Origin: Verrucomicrobium spinosum DSM 4136 = JCM 18804
GTDB lineage: Bacteria > Verrucomicrobiota > Verrucomicrobiia > Verrucomicrobiales > Verrucomicrobiaceae
DNA: 64,000 bases
Direction: 5' to 3'
Assembly: GCF_000172155.1 (NCBI RefSeq)
Contig: NZ_ABIZ01000001.1
Coordinates: forward strand, 5,427,105 to 5,491,104
Each line of letters begins with the position of its first letter. Positions within the stretch are counted from its first letter, which is position 1. The notes below the pieces were generated by a model. That model ran no database searches. It was given only the letters and a program-made list of their open reading frames with translations, and was not told where the DNA came from. Positions 24,801 to 34,158 of this stretch are shown in pieces. The position numbers were made by a program, and so were the translations under genes.

Positions 24801-27800
24801 CCACATCCACCAGCGCGGTATTGACGACAACGTCAACGCCATTGGTGTCCACGGTACCGCCTGCGTCAGCCAGCGCGATGCCACCGGTGCGGTTCAATGC
24901 CCCGGCAATCCCTGTCTGCAGACGAAGCGTGCCGCCAGCAAACACGATGGCCGCAGTGCCGGATGAGCCCCCGATGCTCTCCCAGCCGTCGATCTCCAAG
25001 ACCCCTTCGTTGAGAGTGGTGGTACCGCTGTAGGAATTGTTTCCCGTCAGGATCAAGGTCCCAATACCGGACTTGGTCAGAGCCGTGTTGCCCGCCGTGG
25101 AGTTGATCAGGTTCGAGGTGATGGTCACACCCGAAGCCGCGCTGTTCACCACATGAAAGATGAACTCATTGCCCACGTTGCCAACCGTCGGCCCCACTGT
25201 AATGTCCGAGAATCCGCTGAGCGTGATTCCCTGTGGGGAGGCCAGTTCTGCAAAGGTGGCATTGGCTGAATCCACAGCCGTGAAAAGAAACGCGCCGCTG
25301 GTCACCACCAAACTGCCTGACCCCGTGACGATCGCGGCGGCTGTCGTTGAAGAATTGTCCAAAACGAGGGAATTGATCGTCTTGCCTGCAAGCCCGGAAA
25401 GATCCGTCGAAAAAGTCTCCCTCACGTTGGAGGCGGCCCCTGCTGCGGCAAAGGCACTGTACTCAGAGGTCAGATTCAACGGCCTGAAACCAATGCCCGC
25501 AACATAAGTGACAAATGAATTCCCCCGCTGGTTGTTGACGGTAGTGGACAGCAGGTTCCATCCCAAATCCTGCCCCACCGCCCATGGCACGATGCTGATC
25601 GTGCTGGAGAGTGCCGCGCCACCTCCACCAATATGGTTGTTGGTGGTGAAGGCCGATTCCGCCGCCGTCGCCAGCCTGAAAAAGGTTCGTCCAACAACGG
25701 TGGACGACGTCCCAAGGTTCGTACCGCGAACGTTGAATGTCGCGTAGTTGTTCCGGGCGACGGACGCCACAGTAATCTGCGCCAGACTGCTGGTATTCGC
25801 GACATTGGTCGAGGCTTCCAGAGTGCTGTATGAAGAGCCCGAATCCAGGGTGACAGCCCCCACCGTTTCCGTTCGTCCGCCATTCTGATCAGTGCGTTTC
25901 CACAGGCCCCGATACGGAAGGGCGGTGCCACTCAGACCGTTGGCACTGTTCATCACGATCGCAGCGGTATCCCCCACGCGACTGGGAGCGCTCGATGAGC
26001 CGTTGTTGTCGATTAGAAGACCGCCCCCGGAATTTAACTTCCACAGCGTGGCGTTTGTCATGTTCGCGATGCCATTGCCCGTCAAGCTTACCAATCCCTG
26101 GTTCACCTCCACAGTCCCGGTGAAGCCAGTGTGCGACACTGTGTTCAGGGTGAGGTTCGTTGAACCCAGCTTCACAATGGTTCCGGCCCCGGAAAAGCGC
26201 CCACTGAAGGTTGAACCGTTGTTCAGTGTCAACGTCTGGCCATTGAGCATAACCACCCCACCGTCCGTACCGCCTCCAGTGAGGGAACCGATCGTCTCAT
26301 CGGCGAGCAGGTTCAATGTCACTCCCGTGACAGCATCGAGATTGACCACCGACGAATCGCCAATGGCATTGCCGCCGTTGACAGTGAGCGTCCCCTTGTT
26401 GACGTAGGTCGAGCCCGAATAGGAGTTCGAAGCCGAGTTGAGAATGAGCTCGCCCTCGCCCGCCTTCGTAATCGAGCTGCTACCACTGATGAGTGAGGAG
26501 ATGGTCAGTGCAGCGCTCGTGTTGAACTGGTGAATGAAAAAGGCATTACCTGCGGAAGTCAGCCTGCCTCCAGAGATGGAATTCCCCCCAGCCGAGGCTA
26601 CGCTGACAATACCGCCGCTGGTAATATCAAGCGTGTCCGTAATCTGGAAAGCAGAGCCCGCACTCTGAAAGACAAGGCTGTTAATCTTGGCCAAACTGAG
26701 CGTCGAGCCAGAGTAGCCTGAAGCATCGGTGACATTCTCATCCGTTGCCCAAGTGGACACGTCATCCTTCGCCGCCGCTGCTGCCGCCACGATGTTCCCG
26801 TTGGCGTCCACGGTGGCAAACTTGGAGCTGTTGAACGTTGCCCAGCCACCCAGAATGCCGTTTGTAACCACCCACCCAGTGGTGTTCACAGATGCATTGG
26901 CCCCGGTGATGACAACATCCAGAGACCGACCCGCCGCCGTCGAGGTCAGGGCCCCGAGCGACAAGATCATACCAGGACTGCCACTGTCGTTGACAAGAAT
27001 GCGGTTGGCTCCCTGCCCTACCGTATATCCCGCCGCCGATTGGGTTACCGCATTGGAGGCATTGCCGACCAGTTCCAAGGTGCCTCCATTCATCGCGAGC
27101 GCTCCGGCGCTGGCGATTTTCGATGCCGTATTGGAGCGGTAATCGAGCTTGAGCACCCCTTCCGAAACAGTAGTGGTCCCCGAGTATGAATTGGTGCCAG
27201 ACAGCACCAGCGTCCCGTTGCGCGTTTTGGTGATGCCTGGTGAGCCCGTGCCATTGATGATGCTCGCGCTGACGACCAACTCCTCATCCGTGCCATCTGA
27301 GGGTCTCACATCAAAGGTCCTGGTCGTGCCATTCAGGCTCAACGAGCCCGTACCCTCGATGGTAGCCGTGCCTGTAACACCGCTGTTCGCAGCATAGACC
27401 ACCAACCCCGTGAGATTATAGACCACTCCCGCTCCATCAAGTTTCAGCGTGGCCTCGCTGCCAGCCACGGCGGTGTTCGAGAATACCAGAGAGTTGGTCG
27501 AGGTCTGCCCACCCATGCTGGCCCTGAGTTCCAGGGTGCCGTTATTGAGTCGAAGCTCGTTGGTAAACGTCGGAGTCGTCAGCACAATCACCGACCCGGC
27601 CCCATCCAGCCGGAAGGCACTGGATTGGGTCGTGCCGTTTGCGATGACACCACTGATGGTGGCGGTGGATCCGGCCGCGACGTTGAAAATCATCGTCCGG
27701 GCTGAAGTGGTGCTCTCGGTGAGGGTAATGTTGTTAAAGAAGACACCCCCGGTGTTGGTGATGGTGATGGTACGGTCAGCCAGGGCCTGCCCAAAGGTGT

Positions 27801-29769
27801 TGCTGAATGTGATAACACCTGTGCCAGCCAGAGTCAGATTCGCCGCGAGCGGGGTGAGACTGCTGATGGTAAGATCCCCCCCTCCGACATTGGAGATAGT
27901 GGAGGACGCGCTGAGCGTGATGGTCCCGCTATACGCACTGGCCGTGGTGCCGATGTACTGGAGACTGCCTCCGCCCAGAGTCACCGCATTGCCGCCGGTG
28001 CCCCCCAAATTCTCATTTTGGGAGAACTGCAGGATTCCCGCAGATACGGTCAAGGCTCCTTCGAAGGTATTGACCCCACGCAGTTCCAGCGTACCCGCAC
28101 CGGTCTTCGTGAGCGCTGAAGCTCCGGTGCCGCTCAGCACACCGGAAAGCACGGCCTTGTCAGCCGTAGAGGAAGTATTGTCCAGCACCTGGACGGTGCG
28201 AACAGCGCCGTTCAAGTCAATGCTGTTCACAAGCTCTACAACATTGTCCGATCCCGTGGAGCCAAACAACAGCTGTCCGGTGCCATTCACAAACTCGGTG
28301 TTTGCATCCCAGACCAGCTGCAATCCACTGCTCAACGTAACGGTAAGCTGCCCCCCGTTGGCAGAAAAGCCCCCGTGGGTCCCCACCCCCCAGCGGACCT
28401 GTCCATTCCCTGAACCAATATCGACATTGAGAGCTCCGCTTCTCTCATACACACCGCCATTTAGGATCAAATTGCCCGTGCCCACATTGCCGCGAATGGC
28501 TCCGGCGCTGATGGTCGTCAATCCACCGTAGGTGTTGGTTCCAGACAGGACCAAGATTCCTGCCCCCAACTTGGTAAGTGTACCCGTCCCAGAAATGTCC
28601 CCTGCGAAGGTTGAGAGGTTGGAACGGTTAAACTCCAAAGCCGCATTGTTGAGGATGTTCCCCAGAAGGGAACCAGTCGTCCCTCCCGAGCCCACTCTGA
28701 TCGCGCCAGCGTTGATGGTCGTGCCACCTGTGTAGGTGTTGTCACCACTCAAGATGAGCATCCGGGCACCCTCTTTAACGATTCCACCATTCTCGATGAT
28801 GGTTTCGATCGTCGCGTCTGTATCAACCGCATTCGATCCCGTGGAGGTTGTCGCCACCGTAATGGTGCGAACACCACCGCCCAGATCCAGATACCCGGTA
28901 TTCGGCGCGGCGGTGCCGTCAGTCCCAGTGCCAGTAATCAGAATGTCACGAGCACTATTCCCCGTAGTCGCACTGCGGTTGTTGTTGAAATTGATGTTGC
29001 CGTTGACGATCAACCTGCCTCCAGTCCCCGTCAGGACCTGCGCACCAGCCCCGGTGACCGTGGTGAGGGTCAGCCCACCAATCGTTTCGGTGAACCCGTT
29101 GAGCTGAAAGTTGCTGTAGTTGGAGGTGCTGGTGCTGTTTACGGAAACCGTCGCCGTATCGGCAAGCTGTTCGTCGGCCCTCAGAATGGTGGTGACAACC
29201 CCACTCGTAGAATTGATGACCAAGTTGCCCGCGATGGCATTCACGCCCGCAGATTTTGCCAGTTCCAGAGTGCCCGCCGAGACTGTAAAGTCCGCTGACA
29301 GGGTGTTGGCGGTTGAGCCCGCCAGTCGAAGCGTCCCCGTGCTGGTTTTGGCCACCGCGACAGAACCGGACAGCACGGAGTTGATGATGGCAGTCCGGCT
29401 GGCAGCAACAGAGATATTTCCTGCGGTGGTCCAGTTCAAGGTGCCACCGTCCAAGGTCACAGCCCCATCCTCAAACGTCAGGCCTGCGATGCTATGCGTC
29501 CCTGCAACAGTCACGGTGTAGGTCCCCGTGGCATCGGTTCCAGCAGAGAAGAAAGCTGCATTTCCCGCCGCCCAGGCAGCCACCGCACCTGTTCCCGCGC
29601 TGCTGGTGTTCCACCGGGCGGTCGCCGCATCCCATGTGCCTGAGGGCGAGGTGCCACCTGCACCGGTCGTCGTCCCATTTGTATCCCAATACACGTTGGC
29701 GCTGAAGCCCTTCGGTGCCGCAAGCACCATCACCAGCCACGACGCTATAACGGAAAACTTGTGAAACAT
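21817..29769 (-). CDS. giant secreted beta-strand-repeat (PATR) protein with PEP-CTERM anchor
   Basis: A protein of about 2650 residues from the ATG at 29769, chosen for the signal peptide MFHKFSVIASWLVMVLAA; the frame extends to 29832. Most of the length is Gly/Thr/Ser/Asn-rich with few Cys or charged residues. It contains about eleven recognisable copies of the autotransporter-associated strand repeat, roughly TKTGxGTLxLSGxNTYSG followed by TTVxxGVL. Such repeats form long right-handed beta-helices. The C-terminus has no autotransporter barrel. Instead it ends with VPEPG, a hydrophobic helix and an RRRRR tail, the PEP-CTERM sorting signal handled by exosortase. It is probably an extracellular adhesin or matrix protein. 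It stands alone, between the methyltransferase and the CvfB-like gene. Confidence 0.9.
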   Translation of the reverse strand: MFHKFSVIASWLVMVLAAPKGFSANVYWDTNGTTTGAGGTSPSGTWDAATARWNTSSAGTGAVAAWAAGNAAFFSAGTDATGTYTVTVAGTHSIAGLTFEDGAVTLDGGTLNWTTAGNISVAASRTAIINSVLSGSVAVAKTSTGTLRLAGSTANTLSADFTVSAGTLELAKSAGVNAIAGNLVINSTSGVVTTILRADEQLADTATVSVNSTSTSNYSNFQLNGFTETIGGLTLTTVTGAGAQVLTGTGGRLIVNGNINFNNNRSATTGNSARDILITGTGTDGTAAPNTGYLDLGGGVRTITVATTSTGSNAVDTDATIETIIENGGIVKEGARMLILSGDNTYTGGTTINAGAIRVGSGGTTGSLLGNILNNAALEFNRSNLSTFAGDISGTGTLTKLGAGILVLSGTNTYGGLTTISAGAIRGNVGTGNLILNGGVYERSGALNVDIGSGNGQVRWGVGTHGGFSANGGQLTVTLSSGLQLVWDANTEFVNGTGQLLFGSTGSDNVVELVNSIDLNGAVRTVQVLDNTSSTADKAVLSGVLSGTGASALTKTGAGTLELRGVNTFEGALTVSAGILQFSQNENLGGTGGNAVTLGGGSLQYIGTTASAYSGTITLSASSTISNVGGGDLTISSLTPLAANLTLAGTGVITFSNTFGQALADRTITITNTGGVFFNNITLTESTTSARTMIFNVAAGSTATISGVIANGTTQSSAFRLDGAGSVIVLTTPTFTNELRLNNGTLELRASMGGQTSTNSLVFSNTAVAGSEATLKLDGAGVVYNLTGLVVYAANSGVTGTATIEGTGSLSLNGTTRTFDVRPSDGTDEELVVSASIINGTGSPGITKTRNGTLVLSGTNSYSGTTTVSEGVLKLDYRSNTASKIASAGALAMNGGTLELVGNASNAVTQSAAGYTVGQGANRILVNDSGSPGMILSLGALTSTAAGRSLDVVITGANASVNTTGWVVTNGILGGWATFNSSKFATVDANGNIVAAAAAAKDDVSTWATDENVTDASGYSGSTLSLAKINSLVFQSAGSAFQITDTLDITSGGIVSVASAGGNSISGGRLTSAGNAFFIHQFNTSAALTISSLISGSSSITKAGEGELILNSASNSYSGSTYVNKGTLTVNGGNAIGDSSVVNLDAVTGVTLNLLADETIGSLTGGGTDGGVVMLNGQTLTLNNGSTFSGRFSGAGTIVKLGSTNLTLNTVSHTGFTGTVEVNQGLVSLTGNGIANMTNATLWKLNSGGGLLIDNNGSSSAPSRVGDTAAIVMNSANGLSGTALPYRGLWKRTDQNGGRTETVGAVTLDSGSSYSTLEASTNVANTSSLAQITVASVARNNYATFNVRGTNLGTSSTVVGRTFFRLATAAESAFTTNNHIGGGGAALSSTISIVPWAVGQDLGWNLLSTTVNNQRGNSFVTYVAGIGFRPLNLTSEYSAFAAAGAASNVRETFSTDLSGLAGKTINSLVLDNSSTTAAAIVTGSGSLVVTSGAFLFTAVDSANATFAELASPQGITLSGFSDITVGPTVGNVGNEFIFHVVNSAASGVTITSNLINSTAGNTALTKSGIGTLILTGNNSYSGTTTLNEGVLEIDGWESIGGSSGTAAIVFAGGTLRLQTGIAGALNRTGGIALADAGGTVDTNGVDVVVNTALVDVAGMNGGLTKKGLGTLTLGAASSYTGATTVLEGVLRGAVNQAIGTGDLVVSGGSLDLQTLSANVRRVTLSGTSAQILGSGVLTSDGSVFDLQSGTVEMNLTGTSKVVKTTAGLVTVTGVSSHTGDTLISEGVLRFTSANGFSTSSMLELNGGILEGNGSFSRTIGMGAGQFIMTGGTSGFSAYGGTLTVSLGTASWGTFGFNPSALVLNAATADGLLNWATNLNLNGAVRTVNVQATTARLSGVVADGSGAGGLTKTGTGTLEFDSVNTYTGVTNINAGVLKFNVNQSLSGALQFGSANNITTSGKLDLSAASAQFSSMVVQTNSDANTNELMIGAGQKLVINGAVAIGSNAAAATTTLFKASGDGEFEVNNTASGSLFQVGGVNTGSGQANRAVADFGDLAKMTVTLNSTNGVFRVNPSNSNNVSNRWSTLTLAKETEITAATLAVGDGGVHSGLAGQVNTVILGSVKNEFYVNAINIGTGNRDMGAIRFDAADTTGTLRVRGTTGDTSRAAFSMASAGGGTGAGGDGNLFDVRGHSVDLLFGTTIIGTQNRLNAYTNYFAFDTGRLQMTSLTLSGRTGGSTTTGASQSRNVTSTMDIGGGVVIIDNGILSLASVAGSYDASLNPAPVVTGIVNISGGEVTVGQTSNNSVVMGANTATSTGNTPQSVAHINITGGKVTMSGNIVRGNTSGAGLNAGAVSVTVTLDGGELDMSGRSIGASTAMINFVLNSGTLRNLGQFNGGATVLDKNGSGLLKVGGLVNANGGININGGSVELLTGSNLGGGNVAVNNSAVLAGNGNVWTTTLNSGSIRPGEISGNQIGKLVFENGLIVKAGPTATPNSVVMQIRGATGIADLSQYSVAELAENAGHLVFETTGDHDHINVVGELTWEAGTGGTQTTKIVVEDLGVSYSYGMVFNLFDWSGMLPAEFLLPTGPYAGGAGYDLVLPDLGDSGFLWDVSLFKEYGAVVVVPEPGRMMLFAVGLCALVMRRRRRWI

Positions 29770-29992
29770 GGGGATCAGAAAACTAGAGGTGCCTGAGGAG
29801 CCTCCGGGTTGAGGATTTCCCTTTTTTGGCAAAGTCTGCCAAAAACATGACCGGATGTGAATAAAATCCTCACTCTAGGAGTGACTTTGTACATCCTAGC
29901 CTCTAAGCCTATCCTTTAGACCCCCTCCCTGCCATTTCTCCCTATTTGCACTTTTTGTTCCCCCGGAATGCTGTGGTGCACTATGGTTCACC

Positions 29993-30835
29993 ATGGCCGA
30001 AATCGGAAAATTCAACTTCCTGCGCGTAGTGCGGCAGGCATCCCAGGGGCTCTATCTTGACGGGGGGGCCTATGGCGAAATCCTACTGCCCCGCCGGTAT
30101 GCTCCGCCCTCGGTCATCCCGGGAAGTGACGTTGAGGTCTTCATCTACTCCGATTCTGAGGACCGCCTTGTGGCCACGACTGAGACTCCGCACGCCGTGG
30201 TGGGTGAGTTTGCCTGCCTAAAGGTGCTGGGGTTCAATCACCGCATCGGAGCCTTCCTCGATCTGGGGCTTAGCAAGGACCTCCTGCTGCCCATGAGTGA
30301 GCAAAATGGCCACGTGGCACCTGGGGATCGCATCATCGTTTATCTCATGCTGGATGAGCGCAGCGACCGTCTGGTGGCTTCCATGAAGCTTAACCGCCAC
30401 ATCAACCGGACCAAGCCCCTCTATCAGGACGGCGAGGCCGTGGATTTGCTCATCGCGGACGAGACCCCGCTGGGCTTCAATGCCATCGTGGAAAACGCCC
30501 ACTGGGGCCTCCTCTACCATTCGGATCTCAACGCCGCCCTTCAACCCGGCCAGCGCATGCAGGGCTATGTGAAAACGGTGCGCCCAGACGGCAAAATCGA
30601 CCTCCGGCTTGATGACACGGGCTATCAGCGGATCTCCCCGCTCACGCAGAAGATCCTCGACAAGCTCAAAGAAAGCGGCGGCCACCTCGACCTGGATGAC
30701 TCCAGCCCACCGGAAGCGATACGCTATGCCTTTGGGGTCTCCAAGAAGTCCTTCAAGCAGGCCATTGGGGCTCTCCTTCGCGAGGGACGGATCCGCTTTG
30801 AACACGGCGGTGTGCAACTGGTGGACGTGGACTGA
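29993..30835 (+). CDS. cvfB: CvfB-like S1 RNA-binding protein
   Basis: A 280-residue cytoplasmic protein matching the CvfB/YitL family. Several S1-type OB folds come first: LRVVRQASQGLYLDGGAYGE, then VLGFNHRIGAFLDLGLSKDL, then GFNAIVENAHWGLLYHSDL. They are followed by a C-terminal winged helix at about 240-270 (AIRYAFGVSKKSFKQAIGAL). In Staphylococcus aureus CvfB affects virulence gene expression through RNA binding. In this organism its role is probably general RNA regulation or decay. It is transcribed away from the giant PATR gene and converges with the next PVC gene. Confidence 0.9.
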   Translation: MAEIGKFNFLRVVRQASQGLYLDGGAYGEILLPRRYAPPSVIPGSDVEVFIYSDSEDRLVATTETPHAVVGEFACLKVLGFNHRIGAFLDLGLSKDLLLPMSEQNGHVAPGDRIIVYLMLDERSDRLVASMKLNRHINRTKPLYQDGEAVDLLIADETPLGFNAIVENAHWGLLYHSDLNAALQPGQRMQGYVKTVRPDGKIDLRLDDTGYQRISPLTQKILDKLKESGGHLDLDDSSPPEAIRYAFGVSKKSFKQAIGALLREGRIRFEHGGVQLVDVD

Positions 30836-30871
30836 GCCACTCCCCACGCCCAATCCCTACAAGCCCAAATA

Positions 30872-30912
30872 AAACGGCTGCCGGCATCCTTCGACACCGG
30901 CAGCCGCTGATA
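30872..30912. terminator. bidirectional terminator hairpin
   Basis: A perfect 10-bp stem (CGGCTGCCGG and CCGGCAGCCG, 12-nt loop) lies between the converging CvfB-like gene and the PVC cytochrome gene. There is an A-run on one side for the minus direction; the plus direction has no good T-run. Confidence 0.6.
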
Positions 30913-30914
30913 AT

Positions 30915-30928
30915 GTCTAACGTCTAAC
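30915..30928. repeat. two tandem GTCTAAC heptamers before a stop codon
   Basis: GTCTAAC occurs twice in tandem, four bases from the stop codon of the minus-strand PVC gene. It looks like a minimal member of the 7-bp-period GTCT family at 6855, 10989 and 40898. Confidence 0.6.
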
Positions 30929-30931
30929 TCC

Positions 30932-33900
30932 TCACTTCGCAAACCGCGCGTCCTGCGGATTTCCCGCCGACAGGATGTAGGCCACCAGATCCAGCACCTC
31001 ATCGGGGTTCAAGGTGTTAATCAACCCTGGAGGCATCATGCTCACCGCATAGGGCTTTTTCTCCTTGATCTCCTCGTTCTTGATCTTCGTCAGCTGCGTG
31101 GGGGCAAACGGATTCATCATCACCATGGTGACGCCATTCTCCTCACCCACCGCTCGGCCAATGATCATGCTGCCATCCGTGCGGATGATCTGATGACTGT
31201 CGTATTGGTCGGAGATGACCTTGCTGGGATCGATGATGTTTTCCAGCAAATCGCGCAAGGTATAACGGTTGCCAGAGCCCGTGATGTCCGGCCCGATGCT
31301 GCCGCCGTCGCCGTTGAAGCGGTGGCAGGTGAGGCACATGGTGGAGTTGAACATGGCTTTGCCATTCTCGTAGCTGCGGTTTTTCAAGCCTCCCTGTGCG
31401 AGCTTGAGCACGTCTTCGATGGTGTAGGCCTTGCCCGGCCCTTTGGGTGCCACGTAGTTTGCCACCGTCTGGGCATCGGACTTGCTGGAGAGCTGGTCCA
31501 GTGCGGCGCGATCCGCATCCGGCACGAAGTTCGCCAGCGCTTCCTGGCGGGTATTTTCAATGAACCCCTTGAAGCTGTTTCCGCCCTTCCACTGACGGGC
31601 GCGGGGAAACCAGGAGAAATAGGTCTGCCGCAGTTCCGGTGTCCAGCCCAGGCGCGCATTGCGCAGGGCAAACATGTACGAGATCTGCTGGCGATTGGGC
31701 TGGCTGGAGTGCACGTCACCGGCAGCGCGGGCATAGCCGGAGTTGCGCGCCAGCAGCTCCTCAGAGGCGAGTTGGCCGCTTTCATCTTTGGCCGTGGCCA
31801 TGAGTCCCAGCGTCTTGGCCACCACCTGCTTGGAGTCCAGGAAGATGAGGATCTGGCTCAACTCCTGATTGGCCGCATTGCTCTTCTGGGGGAACAGCGG
31901 CTCCAGCTTCTCTGCCAGTTTCAGGCACACATCGGGTGCCGGTTTGCCAAAGCGCACCAACGCCAGCTGCCAGGCCCGCAGGAGTTGCAACTGGTGCTCC
32001 TGGTCGAGACTGTTGTAGTCAATCGTGGCCAGCGATTCCAGGACCGGAGACTGGTGGCTCTTGTTGCCAACACGGCTCAAGGCAATGAGCGCCTCGATGC
32101 GACCCTGCACATTGGATTCCATGATCGCTTTCTTGTCCCAGAGGTCCACCGGCTGCTTCTCGATTGCCACCCGGGCGGCGTAGCGCACAAACCGGTCTGG
32201 ATGAGAAAGGTGGGGCCAGGCCTGGCCAATCGCATCGGGATGACTCCCATCCACGTGAAACTTTTCAAGCTGACGCCGCAACTGCATCTCCTGTGTGGGG
32301 GCAAGTGGACCGACCTTCGCCGTGGACTCCTTGCCCACGTAGGTCACACGATAGAGCGCGCTCTGGGTGCGACGCCCTCCCACTGCGAAGTACATGGCAC
32401 CATCTTGCGGATGAATGAGCACATCTGTCAGTGGGAGTGGTTTGCCGCTCACAAACTCTTCCTTCACGCTCTCGTAGGTGCCTCCCTTGGGCGTGCTGTG
32501 AATGGCGTACATGGTGCCGTAAGTCCAGTCCGCCGCATAGATGGCGTGCTGGTACTTCGCGGGGAAGCTGGCACCCGTGCCCGCGGCGACGCCGGTGGGG
32601 CTGCCGGGACCGATGTCCACCGTGGCAGGCAGGCTGTCTGGGTAGTACGTGGGCCATTTCCCTGAACCACTCCTCCAGCCGTAGTCGGCACCGCTCACGC
32701 AATGATTGATGCGGGTAGGCCGGTACCAGGGGCTGCCCAGGTCCCACTCCATGTCGGCGTCAAAGGTAAAAAGATCCCCCGCATCGTTGAAGGCCAGGTC
32801 AAACTGGTTGCGGAAGCCATAGCAGAACAGTTCCACCGATTTGCCCTCTGGATCCGTCCTGGCAATGTAGCCGCCAGGAGCCAGGATGCCGCGAGCATGG
32901 CCGTTGGCATCCCACATGCGGGGCAGGATGTGATCCTCCCCCCAGGCCCGGGCTGCGCGGGAGAACTCCATGTTCACTGGCAGCTGAGTGTGATTCCCAC
33001 AGTCAATGTAGAATGACTTGCCATCGGGGCTCAAGGCGATGGTGTGGGGTCCATGTTCGCCACCGCCCTTGATAGCGCGCAGGAGTTGCGGTTCGGCAAA
33101 CTGGCCCTTGCCCAGATCTTTCAGGCGATAGAGACCGCTCTCACGCCCCTGGTTCTGGGGAGCGCCCTTTTCATTCACCATCACATAGAGGCTGTCGAAC
33201 GCGTAGAGCAGCCCGTGCGCCCCGCCGATCTTCAAGTCCAGTGTCTCAACTTTGGCCTGGGCATTGGACTCCACCGGGGGCAATGTCACGCGATAGATGC
33301 CACCATACTGGTCGCCGACCAGCATCCGCCCCTGCGGATCTGTCGTCATGCTCACCCAGGAGCCTTGATCGGCCTTCGGCACGGTGTAGAGCAGATTTAC
33401 CTTGAACCCTGGCAGTACTGCAATGTCCTTCGGATCCGTCGCCGTACCCGGCGCATTGTTGGCACCGGCCCCCTTGCCTCCTTTGCCAAACACATCCCCC
33501 CAGGGGCCCGCCCCGTACTTGGCCACCGTGACGGCAGGCTTCCAGTCCGTGGTGTTTTCTGCCGCGACCTCCCAGCCGTTCCCTGTTTCCACCACCGTCT
33601 TCTTTCCATCACTGCCTTCCACGGTCAGCACGGCCACCAGACCGGCCATACCCCCTTCGTTGGAGGCCTTGATCACCAACTCGTTCGAGCCCGGCTTGAG
33701 CGAGGCTTTCACATCTGCCTGGCTCGGCTCCTGCCAGTCCGGGTTCACCAGCACCTGCTTGCCATTGAGGAAGGCAGTGGCCCCGTTGTCACAGGTCAGT
33801 TTCAGAATGGCGGACTTGGCATCGCCAGCCACCTCGAAAGTTTTGCGGAAGGAGGGTTTCTCCTTGTCCACGGCCTTGGTGGAGGCCCAGATCCACTGGG

Positions 33901-33970
33901 GTTCGGCGGGTAACGAGCTGGCGGCCAGGGAGCACACCAGGGATGCAAAGAGGAAACGACAACAGGACAT
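30932..33970 (-). CDS. secreted PVC-type dehydrogenase with C-terminal cytochrome c domain
   Basis: A 1012-residue protein with signal peptide MSCCRFLFASLVCSLAASSL. A galactose-binding-like beta-sandwich (about 25-130) has the AEPQWIWAS start and FLNGKQVL. A propeller dehydrogenase domain follows (IAVLPGFKVNLLYTVP, GGEHGPHTIALSPDGKSFY), then helical repeats. The C-terminal cytochrome c has haem motif CLTCH at 879-883 and a possible Met ligand in SMMPPGL. It is related in plan to the PVC gene at 6894 but differs at the N-terminus, so the two probably act on different substrates. It should be exported and donate electrons to the respiratory chain. It is divergent from hrpA across 188 bp. Confidence 0.85.
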   Translation of the reverse strand: MSCCRFLFASLVCSLAASSLPAEPQWIWASTKAVDKEKPSFRKTFEVAGDAKSAILKLTCDNGATAFLNGKQVLVNPDWQEPSQADVKASLKPGSNELVIKASNEGGMAGLVAVLTVEGSDGKKTVVETGNGWEVAAENTTDWKPAVTVAKYGAGPWGDVFGKGGKGAGANNAPGTATDPKDIAVLPGFKVNLLYTVPKADQGSWVSMTTDPQGRMLVGDQYGGIYRVTLPPVESNAQAKVETLDLKIGGAHGLLYAFDSLYVMVNEKGAPQNQGRESGLYRLKDLGKGQFAEPQLLRAIKGGGEHGPHTIALSPDGKSFYIDCGNHTQLPVNMEFSRAARAWGEDHILPRMWDANGHARGILAPGGYIARTDPEGKSVELFCYGFRNQFDLAFNDAGDLFTFDADMEWDLGSPWYRPTRINHCVSGADYGWRSGSGKWPTYYPDSLPATVDIGPGSPTGVAAGTGASFPAKYQHAIYAADWTYGTMYAIHSTPKGGTYESVKEEFVSGKPLPLTDVLIHPQDGAMYFAVGGRRTQSALYRVTYVGKESTAKVGPLAPTQEMQLRRQLEKFHVDGSHPDAIGQAWPHLSHPDRFVRYAARVAIEKQPVDLWDKKAIMESNVQGRIEALIALSRVGNKSHQSPVLESLATIDYNSLDQEHQLQLLRAWQLALVRFGKPAPDVCLKLAEKLEPLFPQKSNAANQELSQILIFLDSKQVVAKTLGLMATAKDESGQLASEELLARNSGYARAAGDVHSSQPNRQQISYMFALRNARLGWTPELRQTYFSWFPRARQWKGGNSFKGFIENTRQEALANFVPDADRAALDQLSSKSDAQTVANYVAPKGPGKAYTIEDVLKLAQGGLKNRSYENGKAMFNSTMCLTCHRFNGDGGSIGPDITGSGNRYTLRDLLENIIDPSKVISDQYDSHQIIRTDGSMIIGRAVGEENGVTMVMMNPFAPTQLTKIKNEEIKEKKPYAVSMMPPGLINTLNPDEVLDLVAYILSAGNPQDARFAK

Positions 33971-34027
33971 GGTGGGACAATACGGGAAACTCGGGGCAAA
34001 TTTAAACTCTCAATTTGCACAGAACGT

Positions 34028-34041
34028 CACGCGTTCGCGTG
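34028..34041. promoter_or_regulatory. perfect palindrome upstream of hrpA
   Basis: CACGCG-tt-CGCGTG lies in the divergent gap between the PVC cytochrome gene and hrpA. It may be a regulator site; there is no other support. Confidence 0.25.
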
Positions 34042-34158
34042 GAGCATCTCCCTAGCGGCCCCAACCTCCAGACCTACGCACTGCCCTTCGGCACATTTTC
34101 GGGGCATTTTTCCCGATTCGCTGTACCTTCCCAGCCCCCCATTCCGCGCTCCTGACCC

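Noticed and set aside
22165-29764. Many 60-360 codon plus-strand frames opposite the giant surface protein
   Set aside because: The repetitive GC-rich gene creates open antisense frames; their products are Pro/Val/Ala-rich without motifs.
31193-32665. 490-codon open frame on the plus strand
   Set aside because: It is antisense to the second PVC cytochrome gene; His/Gly/Leu-rich with no motif.
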